Source: Streptomyces violaceoruber
GTDB taxonomy: Bacteria; Actinomycetota; Actinomycetes; Streptomycetales; Streptomycetaceae
DNA: 64,000 nt
Direction: 5' to 3'
NCBI GenBank assembly: GCA_000720805.1
Contig: JODI01000014.1
Coordinates: 1 to 64,000 of the forward strand
Part shown: positions 35,339 through 43,509 of the stretch, in pieces
How positions within the stretch are numbered: the first letter of the stretch is position 1
Layout of the letters: each line of letters opens with the position of its first letter
Made by a program: the position numbers and the translations under genes
The notes under the pieces: model-generated
The model's database searches: none
What the model was told of the DNA's origin: nothing
The model's input: the letters and a program-made list of their open reading frames with translations, nothing else

Positions 35339-35833
35339 ATGTCCGAGACCACCGTCCCCGTCACCGCCGTCCCCGCCTCCGCCGCTGCTCCGTCCGCCGA
35401 TTCCTCCCGCACTGTCGTCGCCGAGTCCGCGACCGCCCGTGGTCGCCGCGCCAGGATCGCCCTGGGCGGCCTGCAAGTGGTGCTGGCCCTCTTCTACGTG
35501 ATCGCGAGCGCACTGCCCAAGCTGATCGCACACCCCTCGGCCGTCGAGGGCTTCGACCAGATGGGCTGGGGCAGCACGGGGATGTACACCATCGGGGTCC
35601 TGGAACTGGCCGGTGGTGTCGCCCTGTTGATCCCGGTGCTGCAGTCGGTCGCGGCGATGGCGCTGAGCGGGCTGATGGTGGGCGCGTTCGTCGTCACGCT
35701 CACCTACTTCAACGGGGAGAACGCGGCGACACCGCTGATCCTGATCGTGCCGCTCGCCCTCATCGCGTGGGCGCGACGGGACAGCAACACGCGGTTGCTG
35801 GAGTTGCTGCGGCTGGTGACGCGGAGGGCGTGA
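35339..35833 (+). CDS. DoxX family membrane protein
   Basis: A 164-residue protein with four predicted membrane segments after a Thr/Ala-rich, probably disordered 45-residue N-terminus. The segments LGGLQVVLALFYVIASALPKL and VLELAGGVALLIPVLQSVAAM are typical of DoxX, a family linked to thiosulfate:quinone oxidoreductase subunits and redox homeostasis. The start at 35339 has AGGAGA at good spacing. No enzymatic partner is nearby. Confidence 0.85.
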   Translation: MSETTVPVTAVPASAAAPSADSSRTVVAESATARGRRARIALGGLQVVLALFYVIASALPKLIAHPSAVEGFDQMGWGSTGMYTIGVLELAGGVALLIPVLQSVAAMALSGLMVGAFVVTLTYFNGENAATPLILIVPLALIAWARRDSNTRLLELLRLVTRRA

Positions 35834-35934
35834 GGAGAGTGACCTCCTCGATCCGCGGCCGTGCGAGGACCGTACGGCAGTGGTGACGGCGGTGGCGGTG
35901 GTGTCCGGGCACGGCTCCGAGCCCGGACGGCACC

Positions 35935-36037
35935 GTCATCGCCGTCGTCACGGTCATCGCCGTCGTCACGGTCACGGTCGTGGTCGTTGTCGGGCGGGTG
36001 CGGGTGCGGGTGCGGGTGCGGGTGCGGGTGTGGGTGC
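35935..36037. repeat. Tandem 18-bp and hexamer repeats between doxX and the S4 gene
   Basis: Two adjacent identical 18-base units (GTCATCGCCGTCGTCACG at 35935-35952 and 35953-35970) are followed by related GTCACG/GTCGTG steps, then by about six GTGCGG hexamers from about 35995. The region is non-coding between convergent genes (35834-36051). Confidence 0.85.
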
Positions 36038-36051
36038 CTGAGTGTCCGAGC

Positions 36052-36639
36052 TCAGCGGCCCTCGGGGTGGCCGCCTTCCAGCAGCCCCCGCAGGCGTTCC
36101 AGCTCGCGGCGGTCGCGTTTGGTGGGGCGGCCCGTCCCGCGGTCGCGGATGCCGGCCGGGGCCACGGCCTCGCGGGGCGGGGGCGGCGGGCTGTTGTCGA
36201 CGTAGCACTGAACGGCCACCGGGGCGCCGACCCGCTTGCGGATCAGGCGCTTGACGATGACGATCCGCTCCCGGTTCTCCTGCCGCAGGCGCACCTCGTC
36301 GCCGACGCGCACGGAGTAGGCGGGTTTCACGCGCTCGCCGTTGACCCGGACATGGCCGCCCCGGCAGGCGGTGGCTCCCATGGAACGCGTCTTGACCAGA
36401 CGGACCGCCCAGATCCAGCTGTCGAGGCGCACGGTTTCACCGCTCTTCGGCCCGGCCGCCTCGGCTGCGGCCACGGCAGCCGCGGCCTCCGGGTCGACGG
36501 CCTCCGGATCAAGGACTTTCGGATTGACGGTCCCGGTCCCGGACGCCGGCCTGCTCTGGCTCCCGCCGGTACTCCCGCTCCCGACGGTGCTCCCGGTCCC
36601 GCTCCCGCCCGTCTTGTCGTCCGCACGTTCCTCAGCCAT
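36052..36639 (-). CDS. S4-domain RNA-binding protein (Hsp15/HslR-like)
   Basis: A 195-residue protein with an S4 RNA-binding domain at about residues 70-120 (VRLDSWIWAVRLVKTRSMGATACRGGHV in two parts, ending RVNGERVKPAYSV), as in the ribosome-associated heat-shock protein Hsp15. The first 65 residues are Gly/Ser/Ala-rich and repetitive (GSGTGSTVGSGSTGGS), and the C-terminus is basic (GTGRPTKRDRRELERLRG), both features of the actinobacterial form. ATG at 36639; the open frame beyond is not coding. Divergent from the uracil-DNA glycosylase. Confidence 0.88.
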   Translation of the reverse strand: MAEERADDKTGGSGTGSTVGSGSTGGSQSRPASGTGTVNPKVLDPEAVDPEAAAAVAAAEAAGPKSGETVRLDSWIWAVRLVKTRSMGATACRGGHVRVNGERVKPAYSVRVGDEVRLRQENRERIVIVKRLIRKRVGAPVAVQCYVDNSPPPPPREAVAPAGIRDRGTGRPTKRDRRELERLRGLLEGGHPEGR

Positions 36640-36777
36640 GCCTCCGACCTTAGTACTCGGCGCCGGGCGGGTCGGGCGGGTTTTCCGGCACCGGGCAGAG
36701 GCGGAACGCGGGGAACGACCGGCCAGGAGTCGGAACGCGAGGGAAGGCGGATGCCCGCCCTTTCGTACGGTGGAGAC

Positions 36778-37527
36778 ATGAACCCCAGCGGCGGTACCGG
36801 ATCCGACGAGCCGGGCAGGCCAGGTGAGCCTGGCGGACATGTCGGGCTCGCCGGGCTGGACGAGCGGATCGCCGGGTGCCGGGCCTGCCCTCGGCTGGTC
36901 GACTGGCGGGAGGAGGTGGCCCGTACCAAGCGCGCGGCCTTCGCCGACTGGACGTACTGGGGCCGGCCGGTGCCCGGTTTCGGTCCGCCGGACGCCCGGC
37001 TGCTGATCGTCGGCCTCGCCCCGGCCGCGCACGGAGGCAACCGCACCGGGCGGATGTTCACCGGCGACCGCTCAGGCGACGTGCTCTACCAGGCGCTGTA
37101 CGACGTGGGTCTCGCCTCCCGGCCCACCGCGGTCTCCGCCGACGACGGTCTGGAACTGTACGGCGTGCGGGTCACCTCGCCCGTGCACTGCGCCCCGCCC
37201 GCCAACAAGCCCACCCCCGCGGAACGGGACACCTGCCGGCCCTGGCTCGTCCAGGAGCTGAACCTGTTGCGCCCCACGCTGCGGGCGGTGGTCGTCCTCG
37301 GCGCGTTCGGCTGGCAGGCGGCGCTGCCGGCGTTCGCCGAGGCGGGCTGGGCGGTGCCCCGGCCGCGTCCCGCCTTCGCGCACGGAGCGCACGTCCCGCT
37401 CGACGGACTCGACCTCTTCGGCTGCTTCCACGTCAGCCAGCGCAACACCTTCACCGGCCGGCTCACCCCCGAGATGCTGCGGGAGGTGCTGGGTAGGGCG
37501 GCGCGGGTGGCGGGTCTCCGAAAATGA
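36778..37527 (+). CDS. Uracil-DNA glycosylase, family 5 (UdgB-like)
   Basis: Base-excision repair enzyme removing uracil and possibly other deaminated bases. The 249-residue protein has the four iron-sulfur cysteines (C34 and C37 in CRAC, C138, C153), motif A GLAPAAHGGNRTGRMFTGDRSG-type with Ala-Pro-Ala instead of the catalytic polar residue of family 4, and a C-terminal HVSQRNTFTGRLT motif. These features indicate family 5 (UDGb). ATG at 36778 after GTGGAG. Pairs divergently with the S4 gene. Confidence 0.92.
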   Translation: MNPSGGTGSDEPGRPGEPGGHVGLAGLDERIAGCRACPRLVDWREEVARTKRAAFADWTYWGRPVPGFGPPDARLLIVGLAPAAHGGNRTGRMFTGDRSGDVLYQALYDVGLASRPTAVSADDGLELYGVRVTSPVHCAPPANKPTPAERDTCRPWLVQELNLLRPTLRAVVVLGAFGWQAALPAFAEAGWAVPRPRPAFAHGAHVPLDGLDLFGCFHVSQRNTFTGRLTPEMLREVLGRAARVAGLRK

Positions 37528-37564
37528 GGTGACGGCCTCCTCGTACGAACGTTAGGGTCCCCGG

Positions 37565-38527
37565 ATGCCTCTTCACCCGGAGATCGAACCGTACGACCAC
37601 GGCATGCTCGACGTCGGTGACGGCAATCGCATCTACTGGGAGACCTGCGGGAATCCGCACGGCAAGCCCGCGGTCGTGCTGCACGGCGGCCCGGGGTCGG
37701 GCTGCAGCCCGTACTTCCGGCGGCTCTTCGACCCGGCCGCGTACCGGATCGTGCTGCTCGACCAGCGCGGATGCGGGCGTTCGACGCCGCGGGCGAGTGC
37801 GTACGACACCGACATGAGCGTGAACACGACCGCTCATCTCATTGCCGACCTGGAGTTGCTGCGGCAGCACCTGGGGATCGAGCGGTGGCTGGTGTGGGGC
37901 GGGTCGTGGGGCTCGGTGCTGGGGCTGCGGTACGCGCAGACATGTCCTGGAGTGGTGACGGAGTTGGTCCTCACCTGCGTCGCCACCGGATCGAACGCCG
38001 AAGTGGCCCTGCTGACCAGGGGACTGGGGAAGATCTTCCCCGAGGCATTCGCTCGGTTCCTCGCCGAACTGCCGGAGGACGAGCGGGGCGGCAATCTCGC
38101 GGCGGCGTACAGCAGGCTTCTCGAGGCACCCGATCAGGCGGTGCGGGAGCGGGCGGCACGGGCCTGGACGGACTGGGAGACGGCGATCATTCCGGCGCCG
38201 CCGCGTTCCGTGCAGCGGTTCGAGGACGCCGAGTTCCGTCTGGGCTTCGCGCGGACCGTCACGCACTACTGGGGCAACGACTCCTTCCTGGGCGAGGGCA
38301 ACGACGCGGGCGTCGTCCTGCGTGACGCGCATCTGCTCAAGGACATTCCCGGCACACTCGTTCAGGGCAGCCTCGACCTCGGCAACCTGCTCGGCACCGT
38401 CTGGCGGCTCCACCGCGCCTGGCCCGGCAGCGAGCTGACGGTCGTCGACGAGGCCGGGCACGACGCCGGGGCCCCCGGAGTCGCCGAGGCGCTGGTGGCG
38501 GCGACCGACAAGTACGCCCAGCGCTAA
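37565..38527 (+). CDS. pip: Proline iminopeptidase
   Basis: Alpha/beta-hydrolase that removes N-terminal proline from peptides; 320 residues, cytoplasmic. The oxyanion motif is HGGPGSGCSPY, the nucleophile elbow GGSWGS, and the signature LLDQRGCGRSTPRA follows the MERE-class peptidase pattern (family S33). The catalytic Asp lies in VQGSLDL-type sequence near residue 268 and His near 295 (DEAGHDAG). ATG at 37565. Its 3' end runs into a tandem-repeat tract. Confidence 0.95.
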   Translation: MPLHPEIEPYDHGMLDVGDGNRIYWETCGNPHGKPAVVLHGGPGSGCSPYFRRLFDPAAYRIVLLDQRGCGRSTPRASAYDTDMSVNTTAHLIADLELLRQHLGIERWLVWGGSWGSVLGLRYAQTCPGVVTELVLTCVATGSNAEVALLTRGLGKIFPEAFARFLAELPEDERGGNLAAAYSRLLEAPDQAVRERAARAWTDWETAIIPAPPRSVQRFEDAEFRLGFARTVTHYWGNDSFLGEGNDAGVVLRDAHLLKDIPGTLVQGSLDLGNLLGTVWRLHRAWPGSELTVVDEAGHDAGAPGVAEALVAATDKYAQR

Positions 38528-39279
<752 letters not shown>

Positions 39280-39370
39280 GCGCCCATCTTCGCCGACTCC
39301 GGGGGTGTTTTACGGAGCGTTAACGACGACGACATCGGTCGGAACCGTTGACGGGAGGACTATGTCGGCA

Positions 39371-39386
39371 GTTTGGTATACCAAAC
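39371..39386. promoter_or_regulatory. Palindromic GntR operator
   Basis: GTTTGGTATACCAAAC is a perfect 16-bp palindrome with the TGGTATACCA core typical of FadR/VanR-subfamily GntR operators. It lies about 90 bp upstream of the GntR start and about 100 bp upstream of the permease start, in the only divergent space of this gene set. Confidence 0.8.
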
Positions 39387-39487
39387 ATCTCGCTCGCGCA
39401 GTGCCCCGGGCCCGTAAGCGGTTCCCGCCCGTACCCCGACGTCCCCCGTAAGCAGTCCTCCGCAGTCCCCTCGCCCATGGAGGCCCC

Positions 39488-40993
39488 GTGTCCCTCGCCG
39501 ACTCTGCCGAAGCCACCGGCACAGCAGCGTTCGTCCCCGATCCGCGGCTCATCAACGAAGACCTCGCGCCCGCGGGCAAGCGCAACTGGAAGGTCTTCGA
39601 CCTCTTCGCCATGTGGATGTCCGACGTCCACAACCTCGGCAACTACACGTTCGCCGCAGGTCTGCTCTTCCTCGGCATGAACGTCTGGCAGATCTTCACG
39701 TCCCTGCTCGTCGGCTTCGTGATCATCTACATCGGGATGAACATGATGGGCCGCATCGGACAGCGCACCGGCGTCCCCTTCCCGGTCGTCAGCCGGATCT
39801 CCTTCGGTGTCTGGGGCGCCAACATCCCCGCCCTGATCAGGGCCGTCATCGCGATCATGTGGTACGGCATCCAGACCTACCTCGCCTCCGTCGCCGTCAA
39901 TGTGATGCTGCTGGCGGCCTGGCCGGGCCTGGAGTCCTGGACACACCACTCGTTCCTCGGGCTCGACGCGCTGGGCTGGGTGTCGTTCGTGGCGCTGTGG
40001 CTGGTCCAGGCGGCGATCATGAGCCAGGGCATGGAGTCCATCCGGAAGTTCCAGGACTTCTGCGGCCCGGCCATCTGGGTCGTGATGATCGCGCTGGCCG
40101 TGTGGATCCTCGCCAAGGCCGGCTGGACCATCTCGCTCACCAGCACCCCGCACCCGGTCTCCGTCGGCGAGCAGTGGCGGCAGTGGTTCGGCGCGGTGGG
40201 TCTGATCCTCGCCACCTACGGCACCCTGATGCTCAACTTCTGCGACTTCTCCCGCTTCGCCCCCGGCTACAAGACGGTCCGGCGCGGCAATTTCTGGGGG
40301 CTGCCGGTCAACTCGACGGCCTTCGTGATCGTGTCGGTCATCGTCACCGCCGGTGCCTACGAGGTGTTCGGCAAGGAGATCACCGACCCCGCCTACCTCG
40401 TCGCCGAGATCGGCAACACCTGGGTACTGGTGCTGGGTGCGCTGACCTTCGCCATCGCCACGATGGGCGTCAATATCGTCGCCAACTTCGTCTCCCCGGC
40501 GTACGACCTGGCCAACGTCTGGCCGCAGAAGATCACCTTCAAGGTCGGCGGCATGATCAGCACCGTCGTCGCCCTGCTGGTGACCCCGTGGAACCTCTTC
40601 TCCAACCCCACCGTCGTCAACTACTTCCTCGGCGGCCTCGGCGCCTTCCTCGGCCCGCTGTTCGGCGTGATCATGGTCGACTACTACTGGGTCAAGCGCG
40701 GCCAGGTCGACGTCGACGAACTGTTCAACGCCCAGCCCGGTTCCCGCTACCACTACCGCAAGGGCGTCAACCCCAAGGCGCTGTGGGCCTTCCTGCCGTC
40801 GGCAGCGGTCGCCGCGGTGCTCGCTCTGGTGAAGACCTTCAGCGACGTCGCGCCGTACTCCTGGTTCATCGGCACGGCCCTGGCCGCCGGACTGTACGTG
40901 GCGCTGTGCCGCGCCGACCGGGCGGCGGACGTGGTGGCCATGTCGGAGAAGAGCGCGAGCACCCCCACCACCCCTAAGACCATGGAGGCCTGA
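39488..40993 (+). CDS. NCS1-family nucleobase/hydantoin permease
   Basis: A 501-residue secondary transporter of the nucleobase:cation symporter-1 family, about 12 membrane segments. Landmarks are FDLFAMWMSDVHNLGNYTFAAG at helix 1, WGANIPALIRAVIAIMWYGIQTYLAS in helix 3, LMLNFCDFSRFAP, and VWPQKITFKVGGMIS. Family substrates include allantoin, hydantoins, uracil and cytosine. Cotranscription with a hydantoin racemase-like gene (5 bp between stop and start) argues for a hydantoin or allantoin-type substrate. GTG start at 39488 after GGAGGCCCC. Likely repressed by the divergent GntR protein. Confidence 0.92.
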   Translation: MSLADSAEATGTAAFVPDPRLINEDLAPAGKRNWKVFDLFAMWMSDVHNLGNYTFAAGLLFLGMNVWQIFTSLLVGFVIIYIGMNMMGRIGQRTGVPFPVVSRISFGVWGANIPALIRAVIAIMWYGIQTYLASVAVNVMLLAAWPGLESWTHHSFLGLDALGWVSFVALWLVQAAIMSQGMESIRKFQDFCGPAIWVVMIALAVWILAKAGWTISLTSTPHPVSVGEQWRQWFGAVGLILATYGTLMLNFCDFSRFAPGYKTVRRGNFWGLPVNSTAFVIVSVIVTAGAYEVFGKEITDPAYLVAEIGNTWVLVLGALTFAIATMGVNIVANFVSPAYDLANVWPQKITFKVGGMISTVVALLVTPWNLFSNPTVVNYFLGGLGAFLGPLFGVIMVDYYWVKRGQVDVDELFNAQPGSRYHYRKGVNPKALWAFLPSAAVAAVLALVKTFSDVAPYSWFIGTALAAGLYVALCRADRAADVVAMSEKSASTPTTPKTMEA

Positions 40994-40998
40994 GAAGC

Positions 40999-41727
40999 GT
41001 GCGGATCGTCGTCACCAACTGCAACACCACGCAGGAGATGACCGAGGAGATCGTACGAGGTGCCCGGGCCGCGGCAGGCCCGGGCACCACCGTGACCGGG
41101 CTGACCCCGGCCTGGGGGCCCGAGTCCGCGGAGGGCTGGCTCGACAGCCACCTCTCGGCGGCGGCGGTCATCGACCTGCTGCGCACCTACGAGGGCCCGC
41201 CGTACGACGCCGTCGTCATGGCCGGTTTCGGGGAGCACGGGCGTGAGGGCGTCCGGGAGCTGGTGGACGTACCGGTCGTCGACATCACCGAGGCCGCCGC
41301 CCATCTGGCCTGCCTGCTCGGACGCCGCTACGGAGTCGTCACCACACTGGAACGGTCCTGCGGCCAGATCGAGGACAGCCTGGAACTGGCCGGCGTGGGA
41401 CGCAACTGCGCCGCCGTCGTCGGCACCGGCCTGAGCGTCCTGGACCTGGGGGACGCGGCCCGTACCGAGGCGGCGTTCCTGGCCGCGGCCGAGAGGGTGT
41501 GCGCGGCCGGTGCGGAGGTCCTGGTGCTCGGCTGTGCCGGCATGACAGGGCTGCAGCGGACGGTGGGCGACAAGCTCGGCCTTCCGGTCGTCGACGGCGT
41601 GGGCGCGGCGGTGAAGCTCGCGGAGTCCCTGGTCCAGCTGGGGCTGACGACGAGCCGGGCGGGGAGCTACGCGAAGCCGGTTTCGAAGAAGCGGACGTGG
41701 GGACGGCCCTCGCCGCCCCCGAGATGA
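40999..41727 (+). CDS. Hydantoin/aspartate racemase family protein
   Basis: A 242-residue Asp/Glu/hydantoin racemase-superfamily protein. The N-terminus MRIVVTNCNTTQEMTEEI is the hydantoin racemase start, and GCAGM supplies the second catalytic cysteine (Cys 179). The first catalytic cysteine, expected at position 76 in a motif like IACFGDPG, is replaced by glycine (MAGFGEHG). Loss of one thiol should stop classic two-base racemisation, so the protein may act by a one-base mechanism or as an isomerase or decarboxylase. It starts 5 bp after the permease, so translation is probably coupled. The last ~30 residues are basic and poorly conserved. Confidence 0.8.
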   Translation: MRIVVTNCNTTQEMTEEIVRGARAAAGPGTTVTGLTPAWGPESAEGWLDSHLSAAAVIDLLRTYEGPPYDAVVMAGFGEHGREGVRELVDVPVVDITEAAAHLACLLGRRYGVVTTLERSCGQIEDSLELAGVGRNCAAVVGTGLSVLDLGDAARTEAAFLAAAERVCAAGAEVLVLGCAGMTGLQRTVGDKLGLPVVDGVGAAVKLAESLVQLGLTTSRAGSYAKPVSKKRTWGRPSPPPR

Positions 41728-41904
41728 CTGGGCGGGCTCCGGCTCACGCCCCCTCACCCCCTCCGGAACGACAGCCGGTGCCCCATCTCTCCATCTGCGC
41801 CCGCTGTACCCGAGGCAGGCCACGGCCGACCTGCGGCGAGGAGTGCGGGCCGGGTACCGAGGCGCACGCCTCGACGACCTCTCCGGCGGCGGAGCCCGGG
41901 GGCG

Positions 41905-42829
41905 GTACCGCAGCTGAATTTCCGCGTCCGGTACGCCGAGGGACGCGAGGTCGGCGTACGGACTCTCCACCCGCCAGCCACCGTCTCTCGCCACCTCCTC
42001 GAAGACGCCGATCTTGTACGCGAGCCTTCCGGTTCGCCGATGTCGCACCAGTGGTGCGCCTTGGCCCATTCCTCCTCCCCTCGCACCAACGGCCGCCCCT
42101 GCACGGCCAGATGGAGTGCCAGGGTCGATCGCGCGTACAGGCCCACGGCATCGCGCTCGTTCCGTGCGCACCGGTACTTCTCGGTCTCCCGCAGGCGGAG
42201 CCGTCCGTCCGCGCCGCCGGCCACGAGAAGCGGGACCATGCCCGCCTCGGGATCGGCGACCAGAAACGTGAACTCGCCCTTGCTCTGGTGCACTTCGTCC
42301 GAAGGCAGATACGACAACCGGCCCAGCCCCAGCGCGTGCTTGAATGACGTGACCCACAGCCCGCGGCCGAGGGAGAACCGGACGGTCCGCTGCCAGCTCC
42401 AGTAGGTCTCCAGTCGGAACCCGTGCAGTCCTTCCGCACGGCACGCCTCGTACACGGTGTCCAGCGAGCGAGGCGATGCCGCGCCGCCGGGCGACGGGAT
42501 GGACGTACAGCGAGGACACGCCCAGCGCGCCCACGGGCCAGGTTCCGACGGCCAGTGTTCCCAGGGGACCGCTCCCGCCGCCCGGCATACGGATCCAGTA
42601 CCGCCGGCGGTAGTCGTCGCCGCGGGTGTGCTCTCGTCCGGACGCCCCCAGCCTCTTTCGCAGCCGGCGTTCGCCCGACACGGTGAGCGAGTCCGGGTCG
42701 ACGCACTCGCCGAGGGCGCCTTCGCGAGTGAGGCCAGGTCCCAGAGGCTGAAGCGGCGACCCTCGCCTAGGGCTACGGGAAGCAACTCGGGGCAGTGGTC
42801 AGTGGTGAACCACTCCGAAGACCGACCAT
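41905..42829 (-). pseudogene. Frameshifted GNAT-family acetyltransferase
   Basis: Coherent acetyltransferase sequence is split over three frames. The order is EWFTTDHCPELLPVALGEGR; after a shift near 42712, GALGECVDPDSLTVSGERR and VSSLYVHPVARRRGIAS (the acetyl-CoA site); after a shift near 42470, LDTVYEACRAEGLHGFRLE and RNERDAVGLYARSTLALHLA; then after a shift near 42020, LAYKIGVFEEVARDGGWRVE to about EIQLRYRP. Three indels in under 1 kb indicate a decayed gene unless the assembly is poor here. It lies directly downstream of the immunity gene. The 180 bp between it and the racemase stop (41728-41904) show nothing recognisable. Confidence 0.65.
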
Positions 42830-42831
42830 TG

Positions 42832-43488
42832 CTACGCCGCAGTGATCCTGTGGCGGACCAGCTCCAGCCATTGCCGGAGTGACATTCCCTCCGGCGGCAG
42901 AAGGTCGAGCCCCAGAGCGGTAGCCGCAGTGTGGAGTTCCTCATCCGAGGACACGATGGTCAGGAGCTCACCGAGCTCCTGTACCGCCTGTGCTCGGTCC
43001 TCCGGTAGGGCTTCGCTGACGTACTCATGGAGAGCCTCGTCGCGAGATTCGTAGAACTCTGAGAAATTCTGATGAAAGTATGCTCCAAGGAACTGGCTCA
43101 ACGCGGGGAATCGCTCGTTCCATTCCCAGGAGTTCTGCGGATTCACCTGGGGAACTCGTGACGGATCTTGCAGGAACCGGTAGAGGTGGTCTCTGACGAT
43201 GCGCAGGCAGTCCTCCACGCTTGTCCCCATCGGAGGGCGGATCTGCGGCAGGTCCTCCACGTCATCTGCGATCTCTTCGGAAAAAAGTCCGACGGAGAGC
43301 AGGTCTTCAATCTGATGGAGGGCCGTTGCGGCGCGTGCAGGGTCACGTGCGGTGATTCTGAGATATGAGGCCAGACCGGGGCCCGGGGTCTCTGCGGTGT
43401 CGGAGAATGTGAAGCCGGTGTAGGCGTATGCCTTCAGCAGGTCTGCGAGTTCGTAGAACCGCTGCCCCGGCGGATATTCCTGACTCAT
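42832..43488 (-). CDS. Contact-dependent inhibition immunity protein (CdiI_2-like)
   Basis: A 218-residue cytoplasmic protein. The C-terminal half (about 110-215) matches the contact-dependent growth inhibition immunity family: FPALSQFLGAYFHQNFSEFY, then an acidic helix with EALPEDRAQAVQELGELL and a final PEGMSLRQWLELVRHRI. The N-terminal half (YELADLLKAYAYTGFTF, LRITARDPARAATALHQIEDLLSVG) resembles a second immunity-type module. The ATG at 43488 has GGAG eight bases upstream, just 21 bp after the toxin stop, so the two genes form an operon. Third positions are less GC-rich than in neighbours, suggesting horizontal acquisition. Inferred role: neutralises the RNase A-like domain of the upstream gene. 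Confidence 0.75.
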   Translation of the reverse strand: MSQEYPPGQRFYELADLLKAYAYTGFTFSDTAETPGPGLASYLRITARDPARAATALHQIEDLLSVGLFSEEIADDVEDLPQIRPPMGTSVEDCLRIVRDHLYRFLQDPSRVPQVNPQNSWEWNERFPALSQFLGAYFHQNFSEFYESRDEALHEYVSEALPEDRAQAVQELGELLTIVSSDEELHTAATALGLDLLPPEGMSLRQWLELVRHRITAA

Positions 43489-43509
43489 GAGTTGCTCCAA
43501 GCGTGCGTT

